From positions 566,328 to 587,724 of the forward strand of contig NW_008246072.1 of NCBI RefSeq assembly GCF_000281045.1: 21,397 bases of DNA, written 5' to 3'. The notes below the pieces were generated by a model. The model was not told the DNA's origin. It worked only from the letters and a program-made list of their open reading frames with translations, and did no database searches. A program made the position numbers and the translations under genes. Positions 7,864 to 16,856 of this stretch are shown piece by piece. Position 1 is the first letter of the stretch. Each line of letters opens with the position of its first letter. The stretch is from Saprolegnia diclina VS20. Taxonomy: Eukaryota; Oomycota; Saprolegniomycetes; Saprolegniales; Saprolegniaceae.

Positions 7864-8475
7864 CCCTTCAAGATCTTATTGTCGAGCGCATCGGATTGGA
7901 TGAAACGCATGGCATGGCAGTGTCCATATGGACGGTGATTGGCTGTTGGTGTAGCTGTTGGAGTGTGTCGTTGGCATTTTGACCAATCAATGATTGGTAA
8001 GCACTCACAGGGGTTGGGCGAGTACGAGTACGTGCCTGCTTCCGAACAAGCCAACGCGGAGGAGACCCACGCGTGACCGCATAGAAGAGGCGCGTGGCGG
8101 ACGGACGATTTCTCGTGCAGAAACAAGCGCCTTGACAATGCGTTAGAAACGTATGTGATTGGCTGAAAATACGGTTCCCATCGACCCTGATTGGTGGGGA
8201 CACATAAAACCCGCCGTGAGGGGCGAACGTTGCTCTCTCAACTGACTGCCGCCTCCATGCCGCAGCGCTATGATGCATGCACCGTCGCGCCGATGGAAGG
8301 AAAGCTCATGGACTTCCAACTCTCGCCTTGCTGCATCTCGACGCAAGATCATGTGATAAAGATAAGCTTAGATTTCAAAATATTAGAGATTGGAAACGGA
8401 GGGCTATACAGACATGCACCAAGTAGAGGAATTCGTGGGTTGGTCGCGTGGGGTGGAAGACGGTGGGCTTGCTTT
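7864..8475. other. Upstream region of the Frizzled-like gene, CCAAT-rich
   Basis: No gene is supported here. It is the 5' region of the Frizzled-like gene and the 3' side of the KIX-like gene. It has six CCAAT/ATTGG words, listed separately. Confidence 0.55.
7895..8194 (-). promoter_or_regulatory. Cluster of CCAAT boxes upstream of the Frizzled-like gene
   Basis: Six CCAAT pentamers occur within 300 nt: ATTGG on the plus strand at 7895, 7938, 7993, 8158 and 8190, plus CCAAT at 7983. The pair at 7982-7998 forms a perfect palindrome, ACCAATCA-A-TGATTGGT. NF-Y-type factors bind CCAAT. The nearest box is 32 nt and the palindrome about 120 nt upstream of the ATG. Confidence 0.5.
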
Positions 8476-8763
8476 TTACATGGTCGTCTCGACGTCGTAC
8501 TGCGCGACGCGCGCCATGCACTGGTTGGAGATGATGGCTTTGAGCCGGTCGCGGATCGTGTCTTCGTTCAACACGGTCTCGTCCGAGCACAGCTGAAACA
8601 AGCGGTGCTCCATCTTGTACGCGAGCTTGGGGACTTTGTCGGTGATCGTCGTGACGTGGAGCGACGTGGACGAAGCGCTGTCATTGAGCAGCTTGGTGAT
8701 GATCATGAGGTGGCGGCGGCGCACGGCGGACAAACCCGCTTTCAATGGACCACTCGCCACCAT
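8476..8763 (-). CDS. Short KIX-like domain protein
   Basis: A 95-residue frame with little besides a three-helix KIX-like domain: RRRHLMIITKLL as helix 1, DKVPKLAYKMEHRLFQL as helix 2, and EDTIRDRLKAII as helix 3. KIX domains, as in CBP/p300 and Mediator MED15, bind hydrophobic activation peptides of transcription factors. The frame stays open upstream to an ATG at 8835, but the added residues look non-coding, so I chose 8763. An upstream exon cannot be excluded. No other domain or localisation signal is seen. A lone KIX domain could act as a competitor or adaptor; this is inference. Confidence 0.5.
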   Translation of the reverse strand: MVASGPLKAGLSAVRRRHLMIITKLLNDSASSTSLHVTTITDKVPKLAYKMEHRLFQLCSDETVLNEDTIRDRLKAIISNQCMARVAQYDVETTM

Positions 8764-9757
8764 GTCTGCTCCACGACACCGCAAATCAAAAGTGCGGTGG
8801 CATTTCCAAAGTCGATTTAGCAAGCGCGTTTTCATATCTCATATCTTTGTCCTCAGCGTGTCTCTGTGGATCCAAAATGGCCGTTCCAAACTGTGGCCCC
8901 CATCCCAATTCACCATCGCATACTATTTTTCGAACGGCCGACCTGGCATCCGTACGTCGGAGCCTCCACACGCACCACGACTGCTATTTCGTTGCAAGTA
9001 CTGTTCATGAATGAAGGTACAAGGAGCGGTCGACGAGCACGGCTCTTATTCCGTATGTCCAACTCGGTCTTTGAGTCAGTATTGTTCATTTGATGTCAAC
9101 GCGCTTGCTTATTGATGGACGCCCACCTCGGCATAACCGCATCGGCTTGGTCGCAACTCGCTTCAACTGTATCTTGCGCGAGGGTGATGTGCTGGCTCAG
9201 ACCCGATCCGCTGGCGCACGTTCTGGTTCCTCGAAGGTTTCGAGTGGCACATGTGACGCCAGCGTACTCTGCTCGTCCCGCATTTCTCTCGGAAGCCTCC
9301 GCCGACACCGTTTCTCTGGCGCTGCAACCCAAAGTCCTTGTATCGGACGCGCGCCATCCACATCGTACGAATGGGATCGAGCAAGCCTAGCGCAATGGCC
9401 ACGCTACAAAAACACGACCGATCCCAACCCTACCCCTTTCATTTGAAATGCAATCCGAGAAAAGGACCAATCAGCGCCCGCAAATGCTGGGATCCATGAT
9501 CATGCAGTACCCTGCAGCTGCGCTGGCTGCTACTTCCGCAGTTGCGTACTCCGATACGATTACGAGGAGCGCGAGAAGGCGACCACGCGTGTCTGCAAGC
9601 GGAAGAAGCTGGCTGCGTGGTTATGCCTCATGGATACACGGCGTAGCGGTCGGGTTCCGACACGAGCGTGAGTGCCTGGTCGCACCAGACCGACGCACGG
9701 GCGTCACGCGCCACGTGGCATCACGAGGTTGTTGCACGCCGTACATTACGTATACGA
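8764..9757. other. Long region without a supportable gene
   Basis: About 1 kb between the KIX-like gene and the CDC23 stop. A CCAATCAGCG box at 9467 on the plus strand suggests a promoter. About 20-150 nt after it, one plus-strand frame has a Cys-rich coding-like patch (CAGCYFRSCVLRYDYEEREK, then RVCKRKK) that resembles half of a FYVE-type zinc finger. No start, full domain or splice model could be built, so it may be a relic. Confidence 0.4.
9467..9476 (+). promoter_or_regulatory. Third CCAATCAGCG box
   Basis: Identical ten-base word to those at 981 and 2257. An ATG lies 17 nt downstream at 9484, but its frame is not convincing. Confidence 0.35.
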
Positions 9758-12093
9758 CTAGGAAAATGGCGTAAACTCCAGGTTGCGCATCGTCTGGAGC
9801 ATTGCTTTGGCTTCGTCCCGCTCCTAAGTCATTGTATCGCGTTAAGTTCGTGGCACAGAAGGTCGACTACCGGTCCTTGGCGGTCGAGCAGTCGATTGCA
9901 CCACTCGGTGGCCGTCGTGTAAAGTCGCTTCTCTTTAAAGTACTGCGCGAGAAAGAGAACGGCGCTGGCGGCTTCGGGCGAGTCGACTACGGTGAGGCCG
10001 CGGTCGCGCCAATACCTACCAGCACGCAATGAGAATACGCGGACTTGTCATGCGTCGCACAGCTGATAAAACTCGGCGGCTTTTTCCGTGTTGTTTTCTT
10101 TTTGAAAGAGTCGGCCGAGGCGGTAGACGGCAATGCACTCGGCGTCCTTGTTGCCGATCGCTCTATCCCGCCCGTTGTGATTAGGATACTTGGATATTTA
10201 GTGGATAGAACGTTGTGTACCGTTGATAACACATTTTTGCGTGCCCAGGCTGCGGCGTCGGGAGCTTCTCGTAGCAGCCACCCAGCGCACACCACATGCG
10301 CGCATCGTACGGGCGGATCGCCGCGGCCTTCTGGTAGTAGTACACGCTGTAGTGGATCAGCTCGAGGATCTCGTACGCTTGGCCGAGGCCATACCTATCG
10401 CGATACATCCATCTCGAAACTGCAAGAACGGCTCTTACCACGCACGGTAATCCTTGGCGTTGATATCGATCGCGCGGCGATAGACTTCAATGGCGGCAGC
10501 AGTGTTGCGCAGCTCAATGTACTCGTGTCTACGCGTTGTTGGTTTTGAGAAAAAAAAGCAAAAAAAAACCCAAAAAAGCAAAAAGCAATAAAAGTAAAAA
10601 AATCGGACCCGATGAGCGTCCAGGCCGAGAGGCACTGCGGGTCCAGCGTCAGCGCGCGCGTGAAATACAGTATCGCGCGTTCGTGCTGGCCTACACGGTA
10701 GGAGATAGAGATCTACACCCGGAGGACTATATCTAATACCTTTGAGCGAGTAATAGTTGCCAATGACGCAGCAGGTCTCGGGACGGTACTTGTCGACGTG
10801 CTGGAGGTGCTGGGCCAACGAACTCAACCCCGACTTGTCTTCCTACGTACATGGAGTGCACTCGGTAATGGTAGTGTTGTGTAGGCAGTGTACCTTGACG
10901 TACAGGACGTTCGAGTATAGATCCATTTGGTCGACGCGGTAGGGGTCGGCTTTGGTCAGTGCCAAGAACGACTCGTGGGCCTGGTCGAAATCTAGTTGCC
11001 GATTCAGTTTCACTCGACTAGAAACACGACAACGAGACCTTGCAAATGGTACTGGGCAGCGGCCGTTTGGGCGAGGAGGTACTGGCACGTTGGAAATTGC
11101 TTGCGCAGTGGCAATAAAACCTACATAAGTCCATTCATAAATCCAACCGCAAGATAGAATCGACTGCCTACCTCCAAGGCCTGGGACCCATGGTTTTGTT
11201 CTAATAGCACATGCACTTGGAAGAGGTCAACCATCCATGGGCACGTTGCAGAGAGCTCGTTGACGTCCTGCCGACGTCCGAGTGAGTGCAATGAAAGAGG
11301 CGGCGTCGCACGTACAAAGGGCGACGCAGTGTCGAGCTGCACCGCTTGCGCAAGCTCGAGCCAAGCCGACCAGTTCCATGGAAACCATTGCAGCGACCGC
11401 CAAAGCAGCCGCTGGACATGGTCGCTTCTACGAGATCACGTCGATTTGCATACCGCACACGCCGTTCGTACGTAGCACCCGGTGCCAAGCCGGCGATCTG
11501 TTTGACCACAATCGCGTAGAGGTACAAGCCAAATGCGTCGAGCTGGCCGTTTTCGTCGGCTGTCGAGAGGTCCTCTTGAAGCTGTCGAAGGTACGGGTTG
11601 ACTGGCTTGGGCGGGCTCGGCGCCGTGAGCTTGGTCGTCTCGGCGACGACTTTCATCTCGGTGCTCATGGCTTCTTTGCGCCGCTCACCGGCCTAGCGCC
11701 ATCAGCATCGCATCGTCAACGTGTGATGCCAAGGCGGTAACGTACCAAGTAGCGAGCATACTGCAAGAGGAAGAATTCGACGGACGACAACGCACCGCGC
11801 TTCGCTTCGAGGATATGCGCTGCGCGGGCGTACTCGGACACGTCAAAGTACGAGCGCGCGAGCTCGAGGACGCCATCGGTGCTGCGGATGGCCTACGACT
11901 GGACGCATCAACGACAGGCGGCGAGGTCAAAGCGCACCTCGCGCGCCGGCGGCGACGCATGGACGCGCTCGTGCAGCACGCTCGGAAGACCAGCGTAGAG
12001 CTCGCAGGCAAAGGTTGCAGCATGCTTGAGGCCACGCGCCGAGAGCGCATCGCGGGCCGCGGCCAGCGCCGATGCCAGACCACCGTTGTCCAT
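9758..12093 (-). CDS. CDC23: Anaphase-promoting complex subunit 8 (CDC23), 14 exons
   Basis: Fourteen exons join in frame to 557 residues, the usual CDC23 size: 12093-11938, 11892-11746, 11692-11472, 11427-11316, 11267-11172, 11120-11039, 10991-10894, 10842-10740, 10690-10609, 10528-10439, 10394-10221, 10162-10061, 10015-9871 and 9823-9758. CDC23/APC8 is a TPR scaffold of the anaphase-promoting complex, the ubiquitin ligase that drives exit from mitosis. Diagnostic stretches are [82 protein letters not shown] and YYQKAAAIRPYDARMW. The C-terminus ends with a helix (RDEAKAMLQTMRNLEF) reached only by splicing a 47-nt intron; without it the frame stops at 9829. Twelve of the thirteen introns are 44-58 nt and one is 80 nt and T-rich. 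Intron 1 uses a GTGCGC donor. A TATCCGG pair lies just upstream. Confidence 0.95.
10529..10608 (-). other. Unusually long, T-rich CDC23 intron
   Basis: At 80 nt this is the longest of the thirty introns I fitted with confidence. Its first 60 nt on the transcribed strand are nearly all T with scattered G and C. The donor is GTCCGA and the acceptor GCGTAG. The T-tract lies next to the donor rather than the acceptor. Confidence 0.7.
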
Positions 12094-12112
12094 CCCAGCG
12101 GCAAATCTTTAA

Positions 12113-12131
12113 TTAACCGGACATCCGGATA
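12113..12131 (-). promoter_or_regulatory. TATCCGG motif pair before CDC23
   Basis: On the gene strand this reads TATCCGGATGTCCGGTTAA and ends 20 nt before the ATG at 12093. Two copies of TCCGG lie 9 nt apart, and the second has the GTTAA extension also seen before the second ankyrin gene (ATCCGGTTA). Confidence 0.5.
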
Positions 12132-14020
12132 TAGAGACACATCACGTTTTAAACGCTGTATGAAAACACTGCCTTCGCCATTACATCGCAGGTCAGGCTT
12201 GGGATGGCCAGCTCGCCGACCAGTGTGAGTCCATCTAGCCAATGACTACGTAATACGGCATCGCTCCACGCGGCGTCGAGGCTCCACCGCCATTATGCAC
12301 TGTTCGTCCAACGACGGTCGGTCATTTCGACCTCAAAGAGGGCCGACAAGTGGATGAGACCAACACCGCGCTCAACCGAATGCCGGGACACACCTAAATG
12401 CAGCTTGCCCCACGCGGCTGCCCCATGCGCCATCTTCTCTTGCTTCTCCATGCCGCGCCTCAAATCCATTCCAAGCACGAGCTTCTCTCAACGTTGCCTG
12501 CCAACGACGCGCCTCGGGCACTTGCATGGTATCGTGGGCCGCAGTCGCTAAGGGCGATTCGCTTTTGCTGGCTGCGATGCCCGTGGCCTCTTGTCGCCCT
12601 CACGCTCAACATGGCGGCATGCCGAGCAACCGAAGCGGCGTCGCGTGCATTTTTCGCGCATCGAGAGGGGCAGGCACGTTGCCGCGACGGGGTGACGCCG
12701 GTGGTGCATCGTGCGCGTTGGACGACTCGCTGCTCGCGGGCCTTTGTGATGGTATATTTCTATCGTAAGACGATATTGCCTGATGCGACCATGGCCAGCA
12801 GCAAGAGAAGTCTAGCCAGCCGTTGGCATGGCAGAATCACAAATTTCACGTTGAAATTCTGGCAAAGTGGGCCCATTTACAAAACAGTCATATTTCCTGA
12901 TCGTCCCGATAAACTTGTGGGCTAGCACAAGCAGTTGGGTACTACATTGTACACTATTTTTGGTGTGTTTGGGGCTTGAGCGACGACAGACTATGCCCTG
13001 TACATACCATTACATCGACGCATACAGCGTCTATCCAAGTGCGTTGCATCACGTCAGTGGCCACATATCATTTCGCACCAGATGATGCCAGACAAGAATA
13101 CCATCTCATGCGGTGATGTAACTTCGTGCACCAACGTATGTGTACGCGATAGAACGAGATATACTATTGAAGCCTCCTGGCGCCACTTCTGGTTGCTGGA
13201 GAGTCGACGCACTGGCCCACAAGTCTCGTAGCATGGGAATATAATCGCATCTCCACTGGATTCTGTGACCCAGCCAATGTGTCAACCACCAGCTCGCAGC
13301 TTGCAAAGGTACGCTGACCAGCGTTGCCTCAAAAACATCACACTGGATTTGAGCCGTCGTCCACTGTATCTTCCAGAGTTTCATTTTTCAACGCCCTATC
13401 AACGCAACCTCAAGCACAGCAAACTCAGTCGACATGGTCCATCCACAACCAGTGTGCAAACAAGTCGAAGGTCGCACGTTGAGTGCAGCGTAGCGGATCT
13501 GTACCGGCAAGCACCACAGTTCCCACCGAAGCATTACGCGCGCGTTCTCTTCTTCTCTGCCCCCAAAAGCTGTCTCAATGACTGTATTCGATGTCATTCG
13601 CCTCGTGCGTCACTTGCCGCGCCTCGAGTTGCACGACGCGTTTGTATACACCACGCCACTCCATAGCACTGGATCACCAAGAAAAACTGGTTGTTCTTGG
13701 ATAGCCGATCGCAAGCGCCGTATTAGTATGGATGCAACCTATCAGCCATCTAGCATCGAGCAGCTCTCCCCATTCGCATGTGTAGCGAAGGCGCGGGATC
13801 TCACCAGGTATTACAACTCCACCCCAAGCACTGGCCCTACAACGTCGTTTCGATGTCATGCCCTCTCTTAATGGGTTCATGGGTTCATGGACGCTGAAAG
13901 TCGCCGCCGGTTCGAGCCTCGTCCCAACACCCTTTTACCCTCCTGCATAGTCAGTGAGCTGGCATGACCGCGTGTCAAAGCGATTGCGCGCGTCGACCCT
14001 GTCAACGTTTCCGGATGCCC
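12132..14020. other. 1.9-kb region with no supportable gene
   Basis: Short open frames occur on both strands: 12293-12478 and 13106-13597 minus, 12398-12925 and 13578-13871 plus. None has a recognisable domain, consistent codon bias, or splice signals that extend it. The two abutting minus frames at 13106-13384 and 13388-13597 have somewhat protein-like composition and may be a decayed gene. A tiny direct repeat, ATGGGTTC twice, lies near 13870. I assign nothing here. Confidence 0.5.
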
Positions 14021-14023
14021 GTT

Positions 14024-14049
14024 TTATCCGAACAGCCAACATCCGGTTA
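14024..14049 (+). promoter_or_regulatory. TATCCG motif pair before the anchored ankyrin gene
   Basis: TTATCCG at 14024 and ATCCGGTTA at 14041 lie 45-70 nt upstream of the ATG at 14094. A third related word (CCGGAT) lies at 14011. Confidence 0.5.
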
Positions 14050-14093
14050 CGCGTTCGAAGCTCACAGATCCGAAAAAGCACGCATCTTGAAGC

Positions 14094-14831
14094 ATGGTGC
14101 CAACCAGCCCGATCCTGCGCGCGCTCTGGATGCCCGAGGTCCTCCGCAGCATCGTCGCCTTCCAGGACGGTACGCCCGAGGAGTTCGTGCCCTTCGTCGT
14201 CGCCTACGACAACACCTCGCTCTGCCTCCGCTACGACGACCGCCCGGCCTTTTTGCTCCTGCTCGCCACGTCCGGCGTCCGCGGCTTGCGCTGGGTCCAC
14301 CGCCACCGCGCCGACTACATGTCGATCGAAGTGCCCGAGTACGTTGCCGCCTCGGGCAACATCGACGCGCTGCGCTACGTGCACGACGAGGCGGCGATGC
14401 CATTGACCGACCTCGTGCTGGCCGCGGCCGCCGAGCAAGGCCACTTGGCCATGCTGCGCGCAATCCTCGACCTGTGCCCCGATTTGGACTGTACGAAGGC
14501 GCTCAACCTCGCGGCCGAGAATGGCCACGGCCATATCGTCGCGTACCTCGTTGAGACACTTGGCGTCGATGGCTCGGCGTACGCTTTGGAGCGCGCGGCC
14601 CGCCATGGGTACATTGCGATCGTGCGCATGCTCGTGTCGGCCAAAGGCATCCGACCGCGCGACTGCAAGACCGCCATGGAGTACGCGTGGCGCTTCCAGC
14701 ACACACATGTCATGGACCTGCTGCACGAGCGGGCGTTGGTCCCGTACCCGCCGCCGCCAAGCCGAACCGACGTCGCGCTTCCGATCGCTGCGGTCGCGGC
14801 CATGACTGTCCTCGCATGGCTCTTTGCGTAG
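14094..14831 (+). CDS. Ankyrin-repeat protein with C-terminal membrane anchor
   Basis: Single-exon, 245-residue protein. The start region (ALWMPEVLRSIVAFQDG) parallels the ankyrin protein at 1024. Ankyrin-like helix pairs follow, for example VPEYVAASGNIDALRYVHDE, LAAAAEQGHLAMLRAIL, ALNLAAENGHGHIVAYLVET and ALERAARHGYIAIVRMLVSA. A proline linker (VPYPPPPS) then leads into a terminal hydrophobic helix, VALPIAAVAAMTVLAWLFA, that ends at the stop codon. No signal peptide is seen, so the layout is that of a tail-anchored protein with its ankyrin part in the cytosol, inserted in the ER, mitochondrial outer or another membrane; the membrane is not predictable. No catalytic residues are visible. The protein is shorter than its relative by about two repeats. 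Codon use is G/C-rich like the conserved genes nearby. Confidence 0.85.
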   Translation: MVPTSPILRALWMPEVLRSIVAFQDGTPEEFVPFVVAYDNTSLCLRYDDRPAFLLLLATSGVRGLRWVHRHRADYMSIEVPEYVAASGNIDALRYVHDEAAMPLTDLVLAAAAEQGHLAMLRAILDLCPDLDCTKALNLAAENGHGHIVAYLVETLGVDGSAYALERAARHGYIAIVRMLVSAKGIRPRDCKTAMEYAWRFQHTHVMDLLHERALVPYPPPPSRTDVALPIAAVAAMTVLAWLFA

Positions 14832-15164
14832 AGCAACGACGACTAGTATATATTTACGCCACCCCAATAATCTAAATACGACGCAACCTCACGTCGCTTC
14901 ATCTTGCAGATCTTTCATCTTGCAGGTCCCAGTAGCTGTCCCTGTTTGATCGACTCGGAATGTACAGTACTGTACCGTACGGCGAGGGTGCACGGTTGGC
15001 ATCGACACAGAGAACGCAGGCCCTCGCACCGTATCGATTGCCGTAGTATCGAGGATCCGTCTGACCAAGAAAGCAAAGATTCCCGCCTGGCTCCTCAGCA
15101 ACGACCCAACACGTGCTTGGTTTCAAATATTAGTGTCTCGATTAAAAGTTAGTTGTGGCGATGA
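14832..15164. other. Convergent 3' intergenic region
   Basis: Separates two genes that run towards each other. It contains no gene. There is a short direct repeat, TTCATCTTGCAG at 14898 and a near-identical copy 16 nt later, and an ACTAGTATATAT word just after the ankyrin stop. Confidence 0.6.
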
Positions 15165-16190
15165 CTAAAAGCCCAAGAGGTTGTCGGGACTCGAGGTCGC
15201 CGTCGTCGCTGGCGCGTTGCCAGTAGGCGCAGCATCCGCACCGCCCAGCTGCTTCTTGATGGATGGCGTCGCAGCCAGCGCGGCGTTCGAGTTGGCGTAC
15301 GTCCCCACGTTGAGCGATGCCCGCTGGGCTTCCTGCGTCTGCCGCTTGGAGCCTCGGAGACGGTCGGCGAGCGCACTGTTCTTGGGCGTCGACGAGCTTG
15401 TCGAAATGTTGCCGGACGACGTCGACGGCGCTGCATCACCAAAGATCGAGAGGTTAACGCCTGCCGAGGTCGGGGCCGGTGGTGCGCCGCTGCCGCCAAA
15501 CGGATCAAACGCCCCGGCCGGCGCTTGCGCGCTCGAGGACGTCCCACTGGACGTGCGTGAGCTCGGTTTGTCGCCGCCGCCGAAACAGCTGAACATGTCG
15601 CCACCGCCATCGGCGCCGGTGGGTGTGCTCGGCGGCGCCTTCTTCTCGAGAAGGTTCTTGATGTTGTCGTACATGACGGGCTGCGCGGCCGGCGGGCCTT
15701 GCGGAGGCATGCCCATACCATTGGGCGCCATGTTCATGCCGCCGCCCATGCCGTTCATCATGCCCGGCATCGCGTGCATGCCGCCCATGTTCATACCACC
15801 CATGGGTGACATCGGAGTCATCCCTGGCATACCGCCCATGTGCATGGCAGACGAGCCGTTGCTGCTAAAGTTACCCGTTGGCATACCGCCCATGCTCATG
15901 TTCATGTTCATGCCAGGCATGCCGCCCATCGGTGGCATCGCGGCGTGCATACCAGGCATACCGCCCATGTTGATGGACGAGCCGCCGTTGCTGCCGCAGT
16001 TGGAGGCAGGCATGCCACCCATCATCGGGTTGCCGTTGTTCATACCGCGGCCGTTGCTGCCAAAGTTGGACGTGGGCATACCGCCCATGTTGGCCTGCGG
16101 TGGCGGCGCGCCGTACGGCGGGTAGCTCGGCGTCGTCGTGGGCTTGCTGCCCTTGCCGCCAAGAGGGTCGAGGCCCGCAAACACGTCCAT
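15165..16190 (-). CDS. Low-complexity MGGMP-repeat protein
   Basis: Single exon of 341 residues from the ATG at 16190, which has a strong context (ACCATGG). The frame also opens from an ATG at 16229. The N-terminus reads MDVFAGLDPLGGKG. Residues 35-163 are a Met/Gly/Pro/Asn/Ser tract with six MGGMP units plus variants. Next come a short ordered-looking piece (YDNIKNLLEKK) and a Ser/Thr/Pro/Ala-rich tail with AFDPFGG, LSIFGDA and the terminal SPDNLLGF. DPF, and LL-type endings like this one, are short motifs by which endocytic accessory proteins bind AP-2 and clathrin, so an endocytic-adaptor role is possible; this is inference from very short motifs. No folded catalytic domain or membrane segment is visible. 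It shares an upstream region with PRP17, which runs the other way. Confidence 0.8.
   Translation of the reverse strand: MDVFAGLDPLGGKGSKPTTTPSYPPYGAPPPQANMGGMPTSNFGSNGRGMNNGNPMMGGMPASNCGSNGGSSINMGGMPGMHAAMPPMGGMPGMNMNMSMGGMPTGNFSSNGSSAMHMGGMPGMTPMSPMGGMNMGGMHAMPGMMNGMGGGMNMAPNGMGMPPQGPPAAQPVMYDNIKNLLEKKAPPSTPTGADGGGDMFSCFGGGDKPSSRTSSGTSSSAQAPAGAFDPFGGSGAPPAPTSAGVNLSIFGDAAPSTSSGNISTSSSTPKNSALADRLRGSKRQTQEAQRASLNVGTYANSNAALAATPSIKKQLGGADAAPTGNAPATTATSSPDNLLGF
15702..16088 (-). repeat. MGGMP coding repeat tract
   Basis: The plus strand shows the complement as repeated GGCATACCGCCCAT-like words. Units are irregular in spacing, and codon variation between units suggests an older repeat rather than a fresh expansion. 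Confidence 0.8.
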
Positions 16191-16264
16191 GGTGCTTGTT
16201 CGCTTGTTGCTGGAAATTCGGAAATGCAACTGCGGAAGCCATGCGAGTGTCTAAAAATAGCACT

Positions 16265-16295
16265 TTATCCGGCGACGTATCTTGCGTATCCGGAT
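16265..16295 (-). promoter_or_regulatory. TATCCGG motif pair near the MGGMP gene
   Basis: TTATCCGG at 16265-16272 and TATCCGGAT at 16287-16295 (plus-strand reading), 75-105 nt upstream of the ATG at 16190. The second is almost palindromic (ATCCGGAT), so orientation is ambiguous. Confidence 0.5.
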
Positions 16296-16828
16296 TACTG
16301 GTCGCTTCAACCTTCAACGGCGCTCGCCATCATGGCCACCGTTTCCACGGAGAGATCCCATCTTGGTCCTGTCGCTGCAGCGAATGTGGCATCTGGTCGC
16401 AGGAGATTGGCAACCTAACGCATGGCTGGAAAAGATGCGCACGGAAGAGGCTCCAATGCGTTGTCAACCTTCCACGTATAAAGAATGCAACGCAAAATGG
16501 CGCTGGGAAATAGCTTATGGAGTCCATGGCTTGCTAAATGGCGCTTTTACATTATACATGATATTGCGATGAAACGTGCGTAACCCGGCTTACACCCCAT
16601 TTACCAAGGCGCAACGGGAGTAGTGAAGGGTTGACGTGGCCATGACCGCCGTTCCAAGTTTCGAGGCTGCTTTCTCACGTTCAGTCGCTTGCTTTTGGCT
16701 ATAGTACGTAAGGTCTACGTACCGGCAGTTGCTGCGGCTCGATCGCGTTGTGCGCGTCTGGAGCTGTTGCGCTGGCAGTGCAAGCCCGAGTTCGAGTTCT
16801 ACCTGGCAGGCTGCAGGTTTTTAATCTG

Positions 16829-16856
16829 TTATCCGTAAATAATACCCTTTATCCGG
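16829..16856 (+). promoter_or_regulatory. TATCCG motif pair before PRP17
   Basis: TTATCCG at 16829-16835 and TTATCCGG at 16849-16856, 20 nt apart start to start and 94-121 nt upstream of the ATG at 16950. Confidence 0.5.

Noticed and set aside
9829-10029. Stop at 9829 as the end of CDC23
   Set aside because: A 47-nt intron removes it and adds the conserved C-terminal helix RDEAKAMLQTMRNLEF.
13935-14867. 310-codon minus-strand frame over the ankyrin gene
   Set aside because: Antisense shadow created by G/C-rich third positions; the plus strand has ankyrin repeats and a membrane helix.
15181-16125. 314-codon plus-strand frame opposite the MGGMP protein
   Set aside because: A repeat of low complexity is open on both strands; the minus frame has the better start context and non-repeat ends.
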